A DNA stretch of 64,000 nucleotides. It comes from Chloroflexota bacterium. Lineage in GTDB: Bacteria > Chloroflexota > Dehalococcoidia > Lucifugimonadales > Lucifugimonadaceae. The notes under the pieces are model-generated. The model was not told the DNA's origin and did not search any database. It was given only the letters and a program-made list of their open reading frames with translations. Each line of letters begins with the position of its first letter. Position 1 is the first letter of the stretch. Shown piece by piece: positions 9,975 through 19,835 of this stretch. Made by a program: the position numbers and the translations under genes. The stretch covers positions 1-64,000 of the forward strand of contig PBDR01000001.1 in assembly GCA_002717385.1 (NCBI GenBank), read 5' to 3'.

Positions 9975-10604
9975 CTATGGTGAAACATGTTCAATTGAAT
10001 TAGTGATTAATTTTTGGAACATTGGATGAGATTGACTTGAACTTGAATGCCCTAATGCTATATTAGATACTTTCCCTTTACCATATTCTAATGTCCAGCC
10101 TAAAGGTTTAATTTCGTTATCTACTTTTCCATGCATGAATATATCAATGTTTTCTTTAATTTCTAGGCCACAGTAACATTCATCATAAGTCCAAAAATCA
10201 TCTAAACCATTTGTGATTGGATGTTTTTTTTGATCTATAAATACTTTGAACCAACCAAATGGTGGATGCCAACTTTCACCTAAAACCCAGCCTCCACCCG
10301 TTATGTCTTTGATGTTTTTCCAATCTGGGCATGATGCTGCAGATATGTGAATTGAAACTAATCCTATTCCACTTTTAATTTGGTTTTCGAATGATTCTTT
10401 TTGTTTTTTTGTAAAGTCATTATTAGTCTTTTTTTGTCTTAATGAATTCATAACAATTACATCAAATTCAAAATTTTTATTTGTTAATTCTTCGGCTGTT
10501 TCAGAAATCAAAGTATTATGTCCTTGAGAAATTATAAGTTCATTTAAAATGGGTGTGGTTTCTTTATATGGATGGTCACCACCCGTAATTATTAAAATAT
10601 TCAT
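9975..10604 (-). CDS. ThuA-like (trehalose utilization) domain protein
   Basis: ITGGDHPYKETTPIL; GIGLVSIHISAASCPDWKNIKDITGGGW; HPITNGLDDFWTYDECY. Confidence 0.8.
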   Translation of the reverse strand: MNILIITGGDHPYKETTPILNELIISQGHNTLISETAEELTNKNFEFDVIVMNSLRQKKTNNDFTKKQKESFENQIKSGIGLVSIHISAASCPDWKNIKDITGGGWVLGESWHPPFGWFKVFIDQKKHPITNGLDDFWTYDECYCGLEIKENIDIFMHGKVDNEIKPLGWTLEYGKGKVSNIALGHSSSSQSHPMFQKLITNSIEHVSP

Positions 10605-10615
10605 TTTTTTTTAAC

Positions 10616-11239
10616 TCACTTTTTATAATTAGAGCTTGTTTCATTTTGTGGTTTTTTGACATTTTCCCATGAACTTTTTGTAATTTCCATTCTTACAAAA
10701 TCATATCCATTTTTTCTGATGAAATTTTTGAAGATAAATCCTGATTTAATGAATGATTTTTGAGCTCTGAAATTACTTTTTAATGTGTGAAGGTAAACGA
10801 GATTAATTTCTGTGGATGAAAAAATATGAATTAATGTTAATTTTACCGCTTCACTACCGTATCCCTTACCCCAATATTTTTTATTACCTATCATGATCCC
10901 TAATTCGGCGGATTTTTTTTTGAAATCAATATCATAATACATACAGTTTCCTATGTGGATTTTTTCATTTGTTTCTATACCAAATCTTACCGACCAATTT
11001 GAAGGATATTTTAATTCTGACTCATGATATTTTAAATATTCTTTCAATGTTAATGTTATTGGAGTTGTAGCATCCAAATTTGAAAGTTCTGGGTCCGACC
11101 TCCAATAATAATCTGATTCTCCGTCAGATAAAATTTTTGGTCTAATATTTACATTTTCCCCATTAATAATTGATGGAGTAATGTTATATGATTCTATTTT
11201 TGAAAATGGAAAAAGCTTCTTCCAAGATTTTTGATTCAT
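10616..11239 (-). CDS. GNAT family N-acetyltransferase
   Basis: ELGIMIGNKKYWGKGYGSEAVKLTLIHIF...LHTLKSNFRAQKSFIKSGFI. Confidence 0.85.
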   Translation of the reverse strand: MNQKSWKKLFPFSKIESYNITPSIINGENVNIRPKILSDGESDYYWRSDPELSNLDATTPITLTLKEYLKYHESELKYPSNWSVRFGIETNEKIHIGNCMYYDIDFKKKSAELGIMIGNKKYWGKGYGSEAVKLTLIHIFSSTEINLVYLHTLKSNFRAQKSFIKSGFIFKNFIRKNGYDFVRMEITKSSWENVKKPQNETSSNYKK

Positions 11240-11618
11240 TTTTGTATGTTAACATCATTTTGGCTTTTTTATATGAAATCCATTCAACTAAATCAAATTC
11301 ATTATCATGGAATTGAAAATTTCCTCCAGTAAAATGCATCAAATACCAATGAACAATTTTTTTATAATTAGTTTTATCTGAATTAGTTTTTCTAGAAAAA
11401 GCGTATTCGATTTTTCCTATTTTTGATACTATTTCTACTTTAAGACCAGTTTCTTCATTAACTTCACGTAATGCGGTTTGTTCAATAGTTTCATTTTTTT
11501 TTGGCTTCCCTTTTGGTAATGTCCATAAAGATTCTTTTTGTCTGTGGCAGAGTACTACCTCATTACCCAATTTATTAATTATTACACCTCCTGCAGCCCA
11601 AAGTTTTAATTCTTTCAA
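11184..11618 (-). CDS. NUDIX hydrolase
   Basis: Nudix box GKPKKNETIEQTALREVNEETGLKVE. Confidence 0.92.
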   Translation of the reverse strand: MKELKLWAAGGVIINKLGNEVVLCHRQKESLWTLPKGKPKKNETIEQTALREVNEETGLKVEIVSKIGKIEYAFSRKTNSDKTNYKKIVHWYLMHFTGGNFQFHDNEFDLVEWISYKKAKMMLTYKNESKILEEAFSIFKNRII

Positions 11619-11809
11619 TTTAAGTCTTACTTTTTTGTAAAATTCTAACAGTACTTTAAATTCATTAAAAGTATTTATTAATATTTTAATAAGACCTTGG
11701 GGTATTATTGTTATAAGAAAAATATTTTTTTGATTTATAATTTAGAATTATTGAAGTTTATTTAAATTATATTAACCTTAAGTGACAATAGTGATAACTG
11801 GATATTCTT

Positions 11810-13525
11810 GTGCAAAAAAAAGATTTTGTAATTAGATTTGCTGGAGAAGGTGGGCAAGGATTGGTCACCTCCGCTGACGCTCTCGCTAGAGCTGCTACAT
11901 CTGCTGGATATTTTACTCAGACATTTTCTACTTTTCCTTCACAGATTATGGGTGGCCCTGCTTCATCTCAAGTAAGAATTTCTACTTCTCCTGTTTTATC
12001 ATCAGGAGATGGTGTTGATGTTTTAGTTGCTCTTAATCAATATGCATATGATCATCATGAACAAGATTTGGTAGAAAATGGGGTTACTATATATAATGCC
12101 GAAGAATACACTCTTCCGGATGGGGGAAATTATTTTGGTATTAAGGCAGATGAGATTGCAAAATCTACCGGTAATGCCCGAGCAGCTAATATGGTTACAA
12201 TTGGAGCTGTAGCCAATTTAATTGATTTTTCTTTAACTGAAGTAGATAACTTCATAAAAAAAAGATTTAATAGGGGTCGAGATAATGATTCAGAAATTAT
12301 TCGAGCCAATATTCAGTCTGTGCGATTAGGAGCAGAAGTGGCTAGTCAAAGTGGTTTTTCTGTTGGAAAATTGGATAATCCTGTCAAACCCGATTATGAG
12401 CAAATTATGGTTACTGGAAATTCTGCTATTTCTTTGGGAGCACTTTCTGCTGGATTAGATTATTACGTGGGGTATCCAATATCTCCGGCAACAACTATTT
12501 TGGTTTGGATGGAAAATAATTTGATAGGTAGTAATAAATTTGCTTATCAGGTTTCATCCGAAATAGAGTCGATTAATGCAATAATTGGTGCAGGTTATGC
12601 TGGGAAAAAAGCTATGACAGCTACTGCAGGTCCAGGCATAGCCTTAATGAGTGAAGGTTTGGGTTTAGCATGGATGGCTGAAATTCCACTGGTTGTTGTA
12701 GATGTTCAACGTGGAGGTCCTGCTACTGGGTTGCCAACTAAATCTGAGCAATCAGATTTATTTGCTTGTATGCATCCTGCCCATGGAGATGTTAAGATTC
12801 CAATTCTAGCTCCAGGGAGTGTAGAGGAGTGTTTTTATGCAGCGGCTCTTGCAGTTAATTGGGCTGAAAGATATCAAGGCCCAGTAATTTTGATGAGTGA
12901 AATGGCTCAAGCTGATAGAGGTGAGAACATACCTAAACCGAATTTGGATAAAATCAAAGTTGAGTCAAGAAATGTTTACAGTGGAGATAACGGTTTTAAG
13001 AGATATCAATCTTGGGATGGTACAAATGAATTGACTCCTATGCCGATTCCTGGTGGGTCTGGTGCTTACGTTGCAAATGGTTCTGAACATGATGAAATTG
13101 GTGATACCACTCATTTACCGATTCATCATATTAGATTGACTGAGAGGCGTTTCAATAAACTGAAATTACTTGATGGAGCTCATTATGAAATTGAGAATGA
13201 AAATTCTCAATTGATTATTTCCCCATGGGGTTCTTCTAAAGGACCGTCAAGGGAAGCATATGAAAGACTTTTAGATGATAATTATGATATTGGCTGGATA
13301 TATTCGGTAGCTTTAAATCCAATTCCTGAAGAGGTTTTTGAGGCGTTAAAAAAATCAAAATGTGTTTTAGTTCCTGAGCTTAACTATCAAGGGCAATGGT
13401 CTTCATTATTACGTCAAGATGGCATTAAAGCGCAATCTATAATTAAATACGATGGCACACCCTTTAAACCAGGGGAATTGGTAAAAGAAATAACTAATAT
13501 ATTTGATACAGTGAGGAAAAAATGA
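11810..13525 (+). CDS. korA: 2-oxoacid:acceptor oxidoreductase, fused gamma/alpha subunit
   Basis: FAGEGGQGLVTSADALARAA (gamma) and YPISPATTILVWME...TATAGPGIALMSEGLGLAWMAEIPLVVVDVQRGGPATGLPTKSEQSDL (alpha). Confidence 0.92.
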   Translation: MQKKDFVIRFAGEGGQGLVTSADALARAATSAGYFTQTFSTFPSQIMGGPASSQVRISTSPVLSSGDGVDVLVALNQYAYDHHEQDLVENGVTIYNAEEYTLPDGGNYFGIKADEIAKSTGNARAANMVTIGAVANLIDFSLTEVDNFIKKRFNRGRDNDSEIIRANIQSVRLGAEVASQSGFSVGKLDNPVKPDYEQIMVTGNSAISLGALSAGLDYYVGYPISPATTILVWMENNLIGSNKFAYQVSSEIESINAIIGAGYAGKKAMTATAGPGIALMSEGLGLAWMAEIPLVVVDVQRGGPATGLPTKSEQSDLFACMHPAHGDVKIPILAPGSVEECFYAAALAVNWAERYQGPVILMSEMAQADRGENIPKPNLDKIKVESRNVYSGDNGFKRYQSWDGTNELTPMPIPGGSGAYVANGSEHDEIGDTTHLPIHHIRLTERRFNKLKLLDGAHYEIENENSQLIISPWGSSKGPSREAYERLLDDNYDIGWIYSVALNPIPEEVFEALKKSKCVLVPELNYQGQWSSLLRQDGIKAQSIIKYDGTPFKPGELVKEITNIFDTVRKK

Positions 13526-14385
13526 GTAAAAGAAATCCTGAATATGATTTTGTTTGGTGTCCAGGATGTGGAGATTTTGGTGTTAGAAGGGCTTTAGAAT
13601 TTGCTCTGCAAGATTATATTACCGAACATGAAAAACCGCATAGTCATAATGTTATTGTTGCAGGGATTGGTTGTTCTGGAAATATGGTTCATTTAATCGA
13701 AGGTGACCAGCCATTTGGTATCCATGGGATACATGGCAGGACTTTACCGATTGCACTTGGAATAAAATCTTCTAGACCTGATCTTAATACTGTTATAGTT
13801 GCTGGTGATGGAGACTTTTTATCTATCGGTGCAGAGCATATTGGCCCTGCAGCTCAAAGAAATTTAGATGTCACTTGTGTAATAATGGATAATGGTGTTT
13901 ATGGTCTAACAAAAGGACAATCTTCACCTACTTCAGATATAGGGATGATAACTACTTCAACTCCTCATGGAAAAATAGAAGTGCCAGTTTCACCACTTAA
14001 CCATTATTTGACTGTAGGTGTTTCTTACATTGCATCTTATTATTCAAGTAAACCAAAAATACTTGCTAAATTTATCAAAGAAGCAATGGATCACAGAGGA
14101 TTTAGTATAGTTCATGTGCAATCACCTTGTACAACATATAATGATACTTATGATCTATTGAAAGGTAAGCCAAGGGAAGGGATTCCTGGCTTGGCTTGGG
14201 ATATACCTGATGATCATGATCCTAATGACTTATCATGTGCATTAAATTTAATTCAAAAACCTGGAATTCCTTTAGGTCTTATTTATAAAATGGAAGGGAA
14301 GACTCTTGAAGATAGACAGCAAGAAATTAGAAATAAGGTTAGTGAGAAAACTGTTGAATCGACCTTGTCAGAATACCTAATTTAA
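13522..14385 (+). CDS. korB: 2-oxoacid:acceptor oxidoreductase beta subunit
   Basis: WCPGCGDFGVRRALE, GIGCSGN, HGIHGRTLPIALGIK, AGDGDFLSIG; overlaps korA stop by 4 nt. Confidence 0.93.
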   Translation: MSKRNPEYDFVWCPGCGDFGVRRALEFALQDYITEHEKPHSHNVIVAGIGCSGNMVHLIEGDQPFGIHGIHGRTLPIALGIKSSRPDLNTVIVAGDGDFLSIGAEHIGPAAQRNLDVTCVIMDNGVYGLTKGQSSPTSDIGMITTSTPHGKIEVPVSPLNHYLTVGVSYIASYYSSKPKILAKFIKEAMDHRGFSIVHVQSPCTTYNDTYDLLKGKPREGIPGLAWDIPDDHDPNDLSCALNLIQKPGIPLGLIYKMEGKTLEDRQQEIRNKVSEKTVESTLSEYLI

Positions 14386-14400
14386 ATTAATTAGGAAATT

Positions 14401-15027
14401 TTATATTTTTTCCTTATTAATTATATCTAGATCGAAATAGTCTTTATGTCTTTTATGGAAAAGAATACTGTGTATTAATACACATATAAACAACATTGAG
14501 ATCCCAATTACCAATTGAAGACTGACTTGAGTTTTATCAAAGAATGAAAGAGCTATAAACACAGAGTATCCTATCAAACCAGCCCAAAGTGAAGGATGTG
14601 AGGATATTCTGGAGATCAAAATAATGATTATTCCCGACAAAAAAAATGGAGGTAATATGGCTTGAGGGGCTAAAGCTATTGATACACCTGCCAATGTTGA
14701 TACTCCGTCACCTCCTCGAAATTTTGTAAAAGGTGAATTCCAATGTCCCATTATCGCTAGTGATCCAGGTATTAATAACATCGTACCTTCTAATCCAAAT
14801 ATTTTTGCAAGAATTATTGTGGTGGATCCTTTGGTGATATCAATGATAAAAACATTTATTCCTCCTATTTTAGATACCTTCTTCCAAACATTTGTTGCGC
14901 CAGCTTGGTGAGATCCTACATTGAACACATCTATACCCTTATATTTTCCAAATAGATAAGCTGTAGGAAATGATCCTAAGATGTAACCAAAGGTACAAGA
15001 TAAAAACAGTATCAATAACTCATTCAT
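14401..15027 (-). CDS. plsY: Glycerol-3-phosphate acyltransferase PlsY
   Basis: GYILGSFPTAYLFGK..DVFNVGSHQAGATNVWKK..KGSTTIILAK..GHWNSPFTKFRGGDGVST. Confidence 0.92.
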   Translation of the reverse strand: MNELLILFLSCTFGYILGSFPTAYLFGKYKGIDVFNVGSHQAGATNVWKKVSKIGGINVFIIDITKGSTTIILAKIFGLEGTMLLIPGSLAIMGHWNSPFTKFRGGDGVSTLAGVSIALAPQAILPPFFLSGIIIILISRISSHPSLWAGLIGYSVFIALSFFDKTQVSLQLVIGISMLFICVLIHSILFHKRHKDYFDLDIINKEKI

Positions 15028-15078
15028 AAATAGAAATATACTTTTGATGAAAAACGGAAATCATTAAATATAATTATA

Positions 15079-15558
15079 TTATATTTTGTTTTTAAGATAA
15101 TCTTTTTGATAAGGTGGTGTGATTTGATCTTTTCCAGCTTTTTCTTGTTCAGTAATATATTTTGAAGGACATTTTACTGTAATGTTACTTGCTATGAAAA
15201 TTCCATCTTCTTTTTTGTGACCTTGTAAAATTATTTCTGAATGTTTATTAAAGAAAACTTGCCCAATTTCACCTTTATATTTAACTCGTAATTCTCTAGT
15301 ATTTCCTTCATCAACAATTGAAAAATAAGCGGTTAATCCATCAGGGTCCTTATGGTAAGAATTTTCAACTAGTTTTCCTGATACTCCCAAAACTTCATTA
15401 TTGATAGATTCAATGTTTAAAGTTTCTTCCACACTGAGATACTTAACAGTGTAATTTGAAAGAAGTACGAACCCGAAATAAAATATTACTATTCCAACCA
15501 CAACAAATGATAATATAATTTTAAATTTTCTGTTCAGTAAAATACTTGTTTGAGTCAT
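15079..15558 (-). CDS. ccmE: Cytochrome c maturation protein CcmE (CxxxY type)
   Basis: Single N-terminal TM, OB-fold CcmE region (VSGKLVENSYHKDPDGLTAYFSIVDEGNTRELRVKYKGEIGQVFFNKHSEIILQGHK), KCPSKY near C-terminus; ccm operon position. Confidence 0.88.
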   Translation of the reverse strand: MTQTSILLNRKFKIILSFVVVGIVIFYFGFVLLSNYTVKYLSVEETLNIESINNEVLGVSGKLVENSYHKDPDGLTAYFSIVDEGNTRELRVKYKGEIGQVFFNKHSEIILQGHKKEDGIFIASNITVKCPSKYITEQEKAGKDQITPPYQKDYLKNKI

Positions 15559-15586
15559 AACTGTATTTGGATTTCGAGTATCTTTT

Positions 15587-16114
15587 TCATTTTGATTTTA
15601 GTAGTTTTATTTCTTCTTTTATATTTAATAAACGTCTTGACAGATAAATGAGATATCCAAAGAAAGATAACCATGCAAGTGCAAAAACTATAAAAAGATA
15701 GTTTAAATTTGTCTTGAGATTTTCAGAATTTTTTGTCGTTATAGAATGAGCATATTTCGAATGGTGTAAGATCGTAATTGGGGATAACATATTTTGCTGA
15801 TCATTTAATCTTTTGATAGATTCATTAATGTCATTACTGAATCTATCAATCCATCTTTCACCAACTGCATTATCCAAGCCTAGTACTGTATCTGAAGTGA
15901 TTATTATATCGTATATTACTCCATTATTATCAGTTATAGATAAAATTGTATTTTCATTCGTAGATTCAATAGCAGAAATAAAACCATTTATAATTTCATC
16001 TTCACCATCATCATCTGAATATATTTTTTGAGGAATCAGCAAGAATGAAATTAAAAACAATAAAGCTAGTAAGATATATGAAATATTTTTTGTTTTGAAA
16101 TATTTATTTTCCAA
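15587..16114 (-). CDS. Signal/TM-anchored protein with CcmD-like C-terminal TM segment
   Basis: C-terminal NYLFIVFALAWLSFFGYLIYLSRRLLNIKEEIKLLKSK resembles CcmD; located between ccmC and ccmE. Confidence 0.65.
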   Translation of the reverse strand: MENKYFKTKNISYILLALLFLISFLLIPQKIYSDDDGEDEIINGFISAIESTNENTILSITDNNGVIYDIIITSDTVLGLDNAVGERWIDRFSNDINESIKRLNDQQNMLSPITILHHSKYAHSITTKNSENLKTNLNYLFIVFALAWLSFFGYLIYLSRRLLNIKEEIKLLKSK

Positions 16115-16125
16115 TTTAAATCCTT

Positions 16126-16842
16126 TTAAGTTTTATTTATTATGATTAAGTCTATTTCATCTTCATTTTTTCGTAGAGTGTATCTAAGAAAAATTAAAGA
16201 TGATAAAACTAATGTGAAAGTTACTACTGAAAACAATAGAGTAAGAATTATATTTTGAGAAATAAAAGAATCACTGGTTGCTGCTGGACCAGCTATTAAA
16301 GGAGGGTGAGCTCGTTCCCAAAGATTAGCTGCAAAATATATAATTGGTGTATCTATTGCACCAATTATACCTATAACAGCAGAAATTCTTTTTTGCTGGA
16401 TCCCCTTAGGAAAATATGCTCTGAACATCAAATAGGCTATAAAAAGTATAAATAAAATAAGAGAGAAAGTTAATTTTGCTTCACCTGTCCAAAAAACACC
16501 CCATACAGGTCTAGCCCATAACATTCCTGATAGTAGCATCATTGCACCAAATATTGCTCCAGATTCTGCAGCGGATAGAGCAATTCTGTCCCATTTTTCA
16601 GCTTTTTTATATAGATACATTATAGATGAAAATGCAACTATACAAATTGCTGCCATACTGCCCCATGCAACAGGGACATGTAAATATAAAATTCTTTGTA
16701 TAGCTCCCTGATTAATTTCAGTTGGGACCCAAACGAAAATCATCCACATGTCAATAACAACAATTATGCCGGTAAATATGATAAATATATTAATAAAATT
16801 TAATTTGGTTATTTTCATGGGATCAAAACTTTTTAAAACCAA
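16126..16842 (-). CDS. ccmC: Heme exporter/handling protein CcmC
   Basis: YLHVPVAWGSMA, SGMLWARPVWGVFWTGEAKLT (WWD-type region), DTPIIYFAANLWERAHPP. Confidence 0.92.
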   Translation of the reverse strand: MVLKSFDPMKITKLNFINIFIIFTGIIVVIDMWMIFVWVPTEINQGAIQRILYLHVPVAWGSMAAICIVAFSSIMYLYKKAEKWDRIALSAAESGAIFGAMMLLSGMLWARPVWGVFWTGEAKLTFSLILFILFIAYLMFRAYFPKGIQQKRISAVIGIIGAIDTPIIYFAANLWERAHPPLIAGPAATSDSFISQNIILTLLFSVVTFTLVLSSLIFLRYTLRKNEDEIDLIIINKT

Positions 16843-16855
16843 TTTTAATTGTAAT

Positions 16856-17527
16856 TTATTCTTGTAGAATGTGATCGAATAAAAGTAGTGAAATCAAGAA
16901 AAAGATCGCATCATAAAATAACACAAAGAATATCCATGATTGTATATCAGAAAAATTATTATTTTGAATAATTTTGTCCATACAATCGACACCAGCAAAT
17001 AAAAGTGGCGTGACAGCGGGGAAAAAAACAAGTGATAACATTACTTCTCTTGCCCTAACTTTGATGCTCATTATTGCAAAAAAAGTCCCTAATGTAGACA
17101 ATCCAAAAGATATTATTATTGCTAATAATAAGTATTCTATTTTGAGGATATTAATATTGAACAGAATTGATGTGATAGGCAATGCAAAAACAGATGAAAT
17201 TAGGACTAGGATAAAATTACTAGTAAATTTACCAAAAAAAATTATATCTTTAGATATAGGTGATAAGATTAATGCTTCAAACGCACCATTTTCAATCTCT
17301 ATAGAAAATCTTCTGCCTAATGCTATTGTGAAAGAAAAAATTATAGCTGACCAATATATTGCTGGTACAATTTTCTGAGTTTCCTTAGTATTTACATCTA
17401 TAGAAAAAACAAAAATTGATAAAACTAATGTTGAAAATCCTAATATTGTAAATAAAACTTCTTTTCTTCTTAATTCTAAAATGAGATCTCTTTTAGCGAT
17501 ATTCCATATAGTTTTAAAAGGGTTCAA
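16856..17527 (-). CDS. ccmB: Heme exporter membrane subunit CcmB
   Basis: CcmB-like membrane protein (RDLILELRRKEVL..; ENGAFEALILSPISKDIIFFGKF), overlaps ccmA. Confidence 0.88.
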   Translation of the reverse strand: MNPFKTIWNIAKRDLILELRRKEVLFTILGFSTLVLSIFVFSIDVNTKETQKIVPAIYWSAIIFSFTIALGRRFSIEIENGAFEALILSPISKDIIFFGKFTSNFILVLISSVFALPITSILFNINILKIEYLLLAIIISFGLSTLGTFFAIMSIKVRAREVMLSLVFFPAVTPLLFAGVDCMDKIIQNNNFSDIQSWIFFVLFYDAIFFLISLLLFDHILQE

Positions 17528-18210
17528 AATATTAGATTCTTTCTATCCTTTGTAACGTTTATCAAAGATGAATTTTTCATAAACAATACTTGATCGGCTA
17601 TATCAATCCATTTTTCCAATCTGTGTGATGCTAGTAAAATACTAGTTCCTAATTTTTTCTCCTCTATAATTTCTCTAAATAAAATTTCTTGGCTTTGTTT
17701 GTCTAAACCCGAGTCAGGCTCATCCAAGATAATTAACTTTGGGTTATTTAAGAAAGCTTTAGCATTTGCTATTCTTTTTATTTGTCCTTGAGATAAATAT
17801 TTTATTTTTTTATCTAAAATTTCTGTTAATTCAAATCTATCTACTATATTTTTAAGGTTTCCTTTTTTATTCGTTATTCCGTATAAATCTGATGAGTATT
17901 CAAGATTTTCTTTTCCAGTAAAATCATCGTACATCATGCTATTATGCATTCCGAATCCAATTTTACTTTTTACTATTTCAAATTCTTTTTTAAGTGAAGT
18001 TTGAAAAATTTTTATTTCACCTTCATCATGTGAGCATAATGAAGAAATAATTCTTATTAAGGTAGTTTTACCCGATCCATTAGATCCTGTAATAAGTACA
18101 AATTCACCCTTACCCATTTCAAAGCTTATATTTTCTAATATTTTCTTATTACCAAAACTTTTATATAGTTGTGATACTTCAAGTAGGTTTATATTTTTTT
18201 GATTTTTCAT
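17524..18210 (-). CDS. ccmA: ABC transporter ATP-binding protein CcmA
   Basis: ITGSNGSGKTTLIRII Walker A, YLSQGQIKRIANAKAF signature, LIILDEPDSGLD Walker B. Confidence 0.9.
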   Translation of the reverse strand: MKNQKNINLLEVSQLYKSFGNKKILENISFEMGKGEFVLITGSNGSGKTTLIRIISSLCSHDEGEIKIFQTSLKKEFEIVKSKIGFGMHNSMMYDDFTGKENLEYSSDLYGITNKKGNLKNIVDRFELTEILDKKIKYLSQGQIKRIANAKAFLNNPKLIILDEPDSGLDKQSQEILFREIIEEKKLGTSILLASHRLEKWIDIADQVLFMKNSSLINVTKDRKNLIF

Positions 18211-18265
18211 TCGTATAAAATAATAAATAGTTATATATTTAAGAATACTATTCTGATCTATTATT

Positions 18266-18958
18266 ATGAAGCAAAGACTGCAAAAAATAATAGCTTCTTC
18301 TGGAATTTCTTCCAGACGTAAGGCTGAAGATTTAATAAAAAATAAACGTGTGAAGATTAATGGTAGTTTGGCTTCATTGGGTTCTTTAGCTGATCCTGAA
18401 AGTGATGATATAAAGTTAGATGGTAAATTGATTGTTCCGGAAGAAAAAAAATATATTCTTCTTAATAAACCTGAGGGTTATGTTTGTACAATGAAAGATA
18501 CACATAATCGTCCAATTATTAATTCTCTTATCAATATTTCTGAAAGGATTTTTCCAATTGGAAGATTGGATATTAATACTTCAGGATTGATTTTGCTTAC
18601 AAATGACGGAAATTTTTCTAATATTGTTAATCATCCAAAAAATAGAATAGTAAAAAGATATATTGCGATAACCAAAAAACCGGTAACTTTTCAAATTTGC
18701 GAAGCTTTACAAAAAGGTTTTTACCTAAATGATGGTTTCGTAAAAGTTGATAATGCTATTCCAGTAAATAATAATATAGGTATTCAGATAGATATTCACA
18801 TTGGTAGGAATCGCATTATTAGAAGGATGTTAGAACATTTAAAAAATCCACTTCTGAATCTCAAGAGAACAAAAATTGGTAATTTAAATTTATATGGATT
18901 AGAATTGGGCAGATGGAGGACGATTTCAAAAGATGAACGTGATAAACTTCTTTCTTAG
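18266..18958 (+). CDS. rluB: RsuA/RluB-family 23S/16S rRNA pseudouridine synthase
   Basis: S4 domain RLQKIIASSGISSRRKAEDLI; FPIGRLDINTSGLILLTNDG. Confidence 0.92.
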   Translation: MKQRLQKIIASSGISSRRKAEDLIKNKRVKINGSLASLGSLADPESDDIKLDGKLIVPEEKKYILLNKPEGYVCTMKDTHNRPIINSLINISERIFPIGRLDINTSGLILLTNDGNFSNIVNHPKNRIVKRYIAITKKPVTFQICEALQKGFYLNDGFVKVDNAIPVNNNIGIQIDIHIGRNRIIRRMLEHLKNPLLNLKRTKIGNLNLYGLELGRWRTISKDERDKLLS

Positions 18959-19027
18959 GGATTTGACAGTAAGTAAACAATGAAAATCCAATATATATAT
19001 TAGTAATGTTTTTGAGGTTTTTTTTAA

Positions 19028-19798
19028 ATGAAATTTGTAAGATTTTCTGATGGTTATTCCGAAAAATTTGGTATTGTTGATGGAGAAAAAATAAATGAAA
19101 TATCTAATTCTCCTATAGGTAAAGATTATAATGAAACTGGTGAAGTATTTGATTTAGATTCTATAAAGATACTTGCACCTAATCCTAACCCAGGTAAAAT
19201 GCTTTGCCTAGCACTAAATTATGAAAGTCATTTATTAGGTGCTGATAGACCAACTAGACCTGAACCTTTTTATAAGAATTCTAATGCAATTATAGGTCCT
19301 GGAGATACAATTATTTTACCTAAAGATTCAGGTTTGGTTGTCTGTGAATCTGAATTAGTAGCTATTATTGGAAAAACAACATCAAATGTTTCTGAAGAAG
19401 ATGCTTTAGACCATGTTTTTGGTTATACATGTGGTAATGATGTTAGTGCAAGAGAATGGCAATCTGGTACAAGATCTGATAAACAATGGTGGAGAGCAAA
19501 ATCTTCAGATACTTTTGGTCCAACTGGACCATATATCGTTACAGATCTAGACCCACAGAACCTTTCAATTAGAGGTTTCGTTAATGGAGTCCAAGGGCAA
19601 AAATGTCATACTTCGGAAATGATTTTTACAACAGCCCAGGCTATATCCTTTATAAGTAGATATGTAACATTAGATTGTGGAGATATGATTTGGACAGGTA
19701 CATCAGGGACTACACCTCCAATTAATCCTGGGGGAGATGTCACTGTTGAAATTCAAAGTATTGGAAAATTACATAATTTAGTAAATCTATCAAGCTAG
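19028..19798 (+). CDS. Fumarylacetoacetate hydrolase family protein
   Basis: KMLCLALNYESHLLGA, VVCESELVAIIGK, GYTCGNDVSAREWQ, FGPTGPYIVT. Confidence 0.92.
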   Translation: MKFVRFSDGYSEKFGIVDGEKINEISNSPIGKDYNETGEVFDLDSIKILAPNPNPGKMLCLALNYESHLLGADRPTRPEPFYKNSNAIIGPGDTIILPKDSGLVVCESELVAIIGKTTSNVSEEDALDHVFGYTCGNDVSAREWQSGTRSDKQWWRAKSSDTFGPTGPYIVTDLDPQNLSIRGFVNGVQGQKCHTSEMIFTTAQAISFISRYVTLDCGDMIWTGTSGTTPPINPGGDVTVEIQSIGKLHNLVNLSS

Positions 19799-19835
19799 TG
19801 AATTATTGTAATATTACAATACTAAACTTTTGATA

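Noticed and set aside
16339-16369. Perfect 11-bp inverted repeat tataattggtg/caccaattata
   Set aside because: Lies inside the ccmC coding sequence at a well-conserved region (GAIDTPIIYFAANLW); most likely incidental
16974-17378. 134-aa plus-strand ORF antisense to ccmB
   Set aside because: Antisense shadow ORF; ccmB on the opposite strand is convincing
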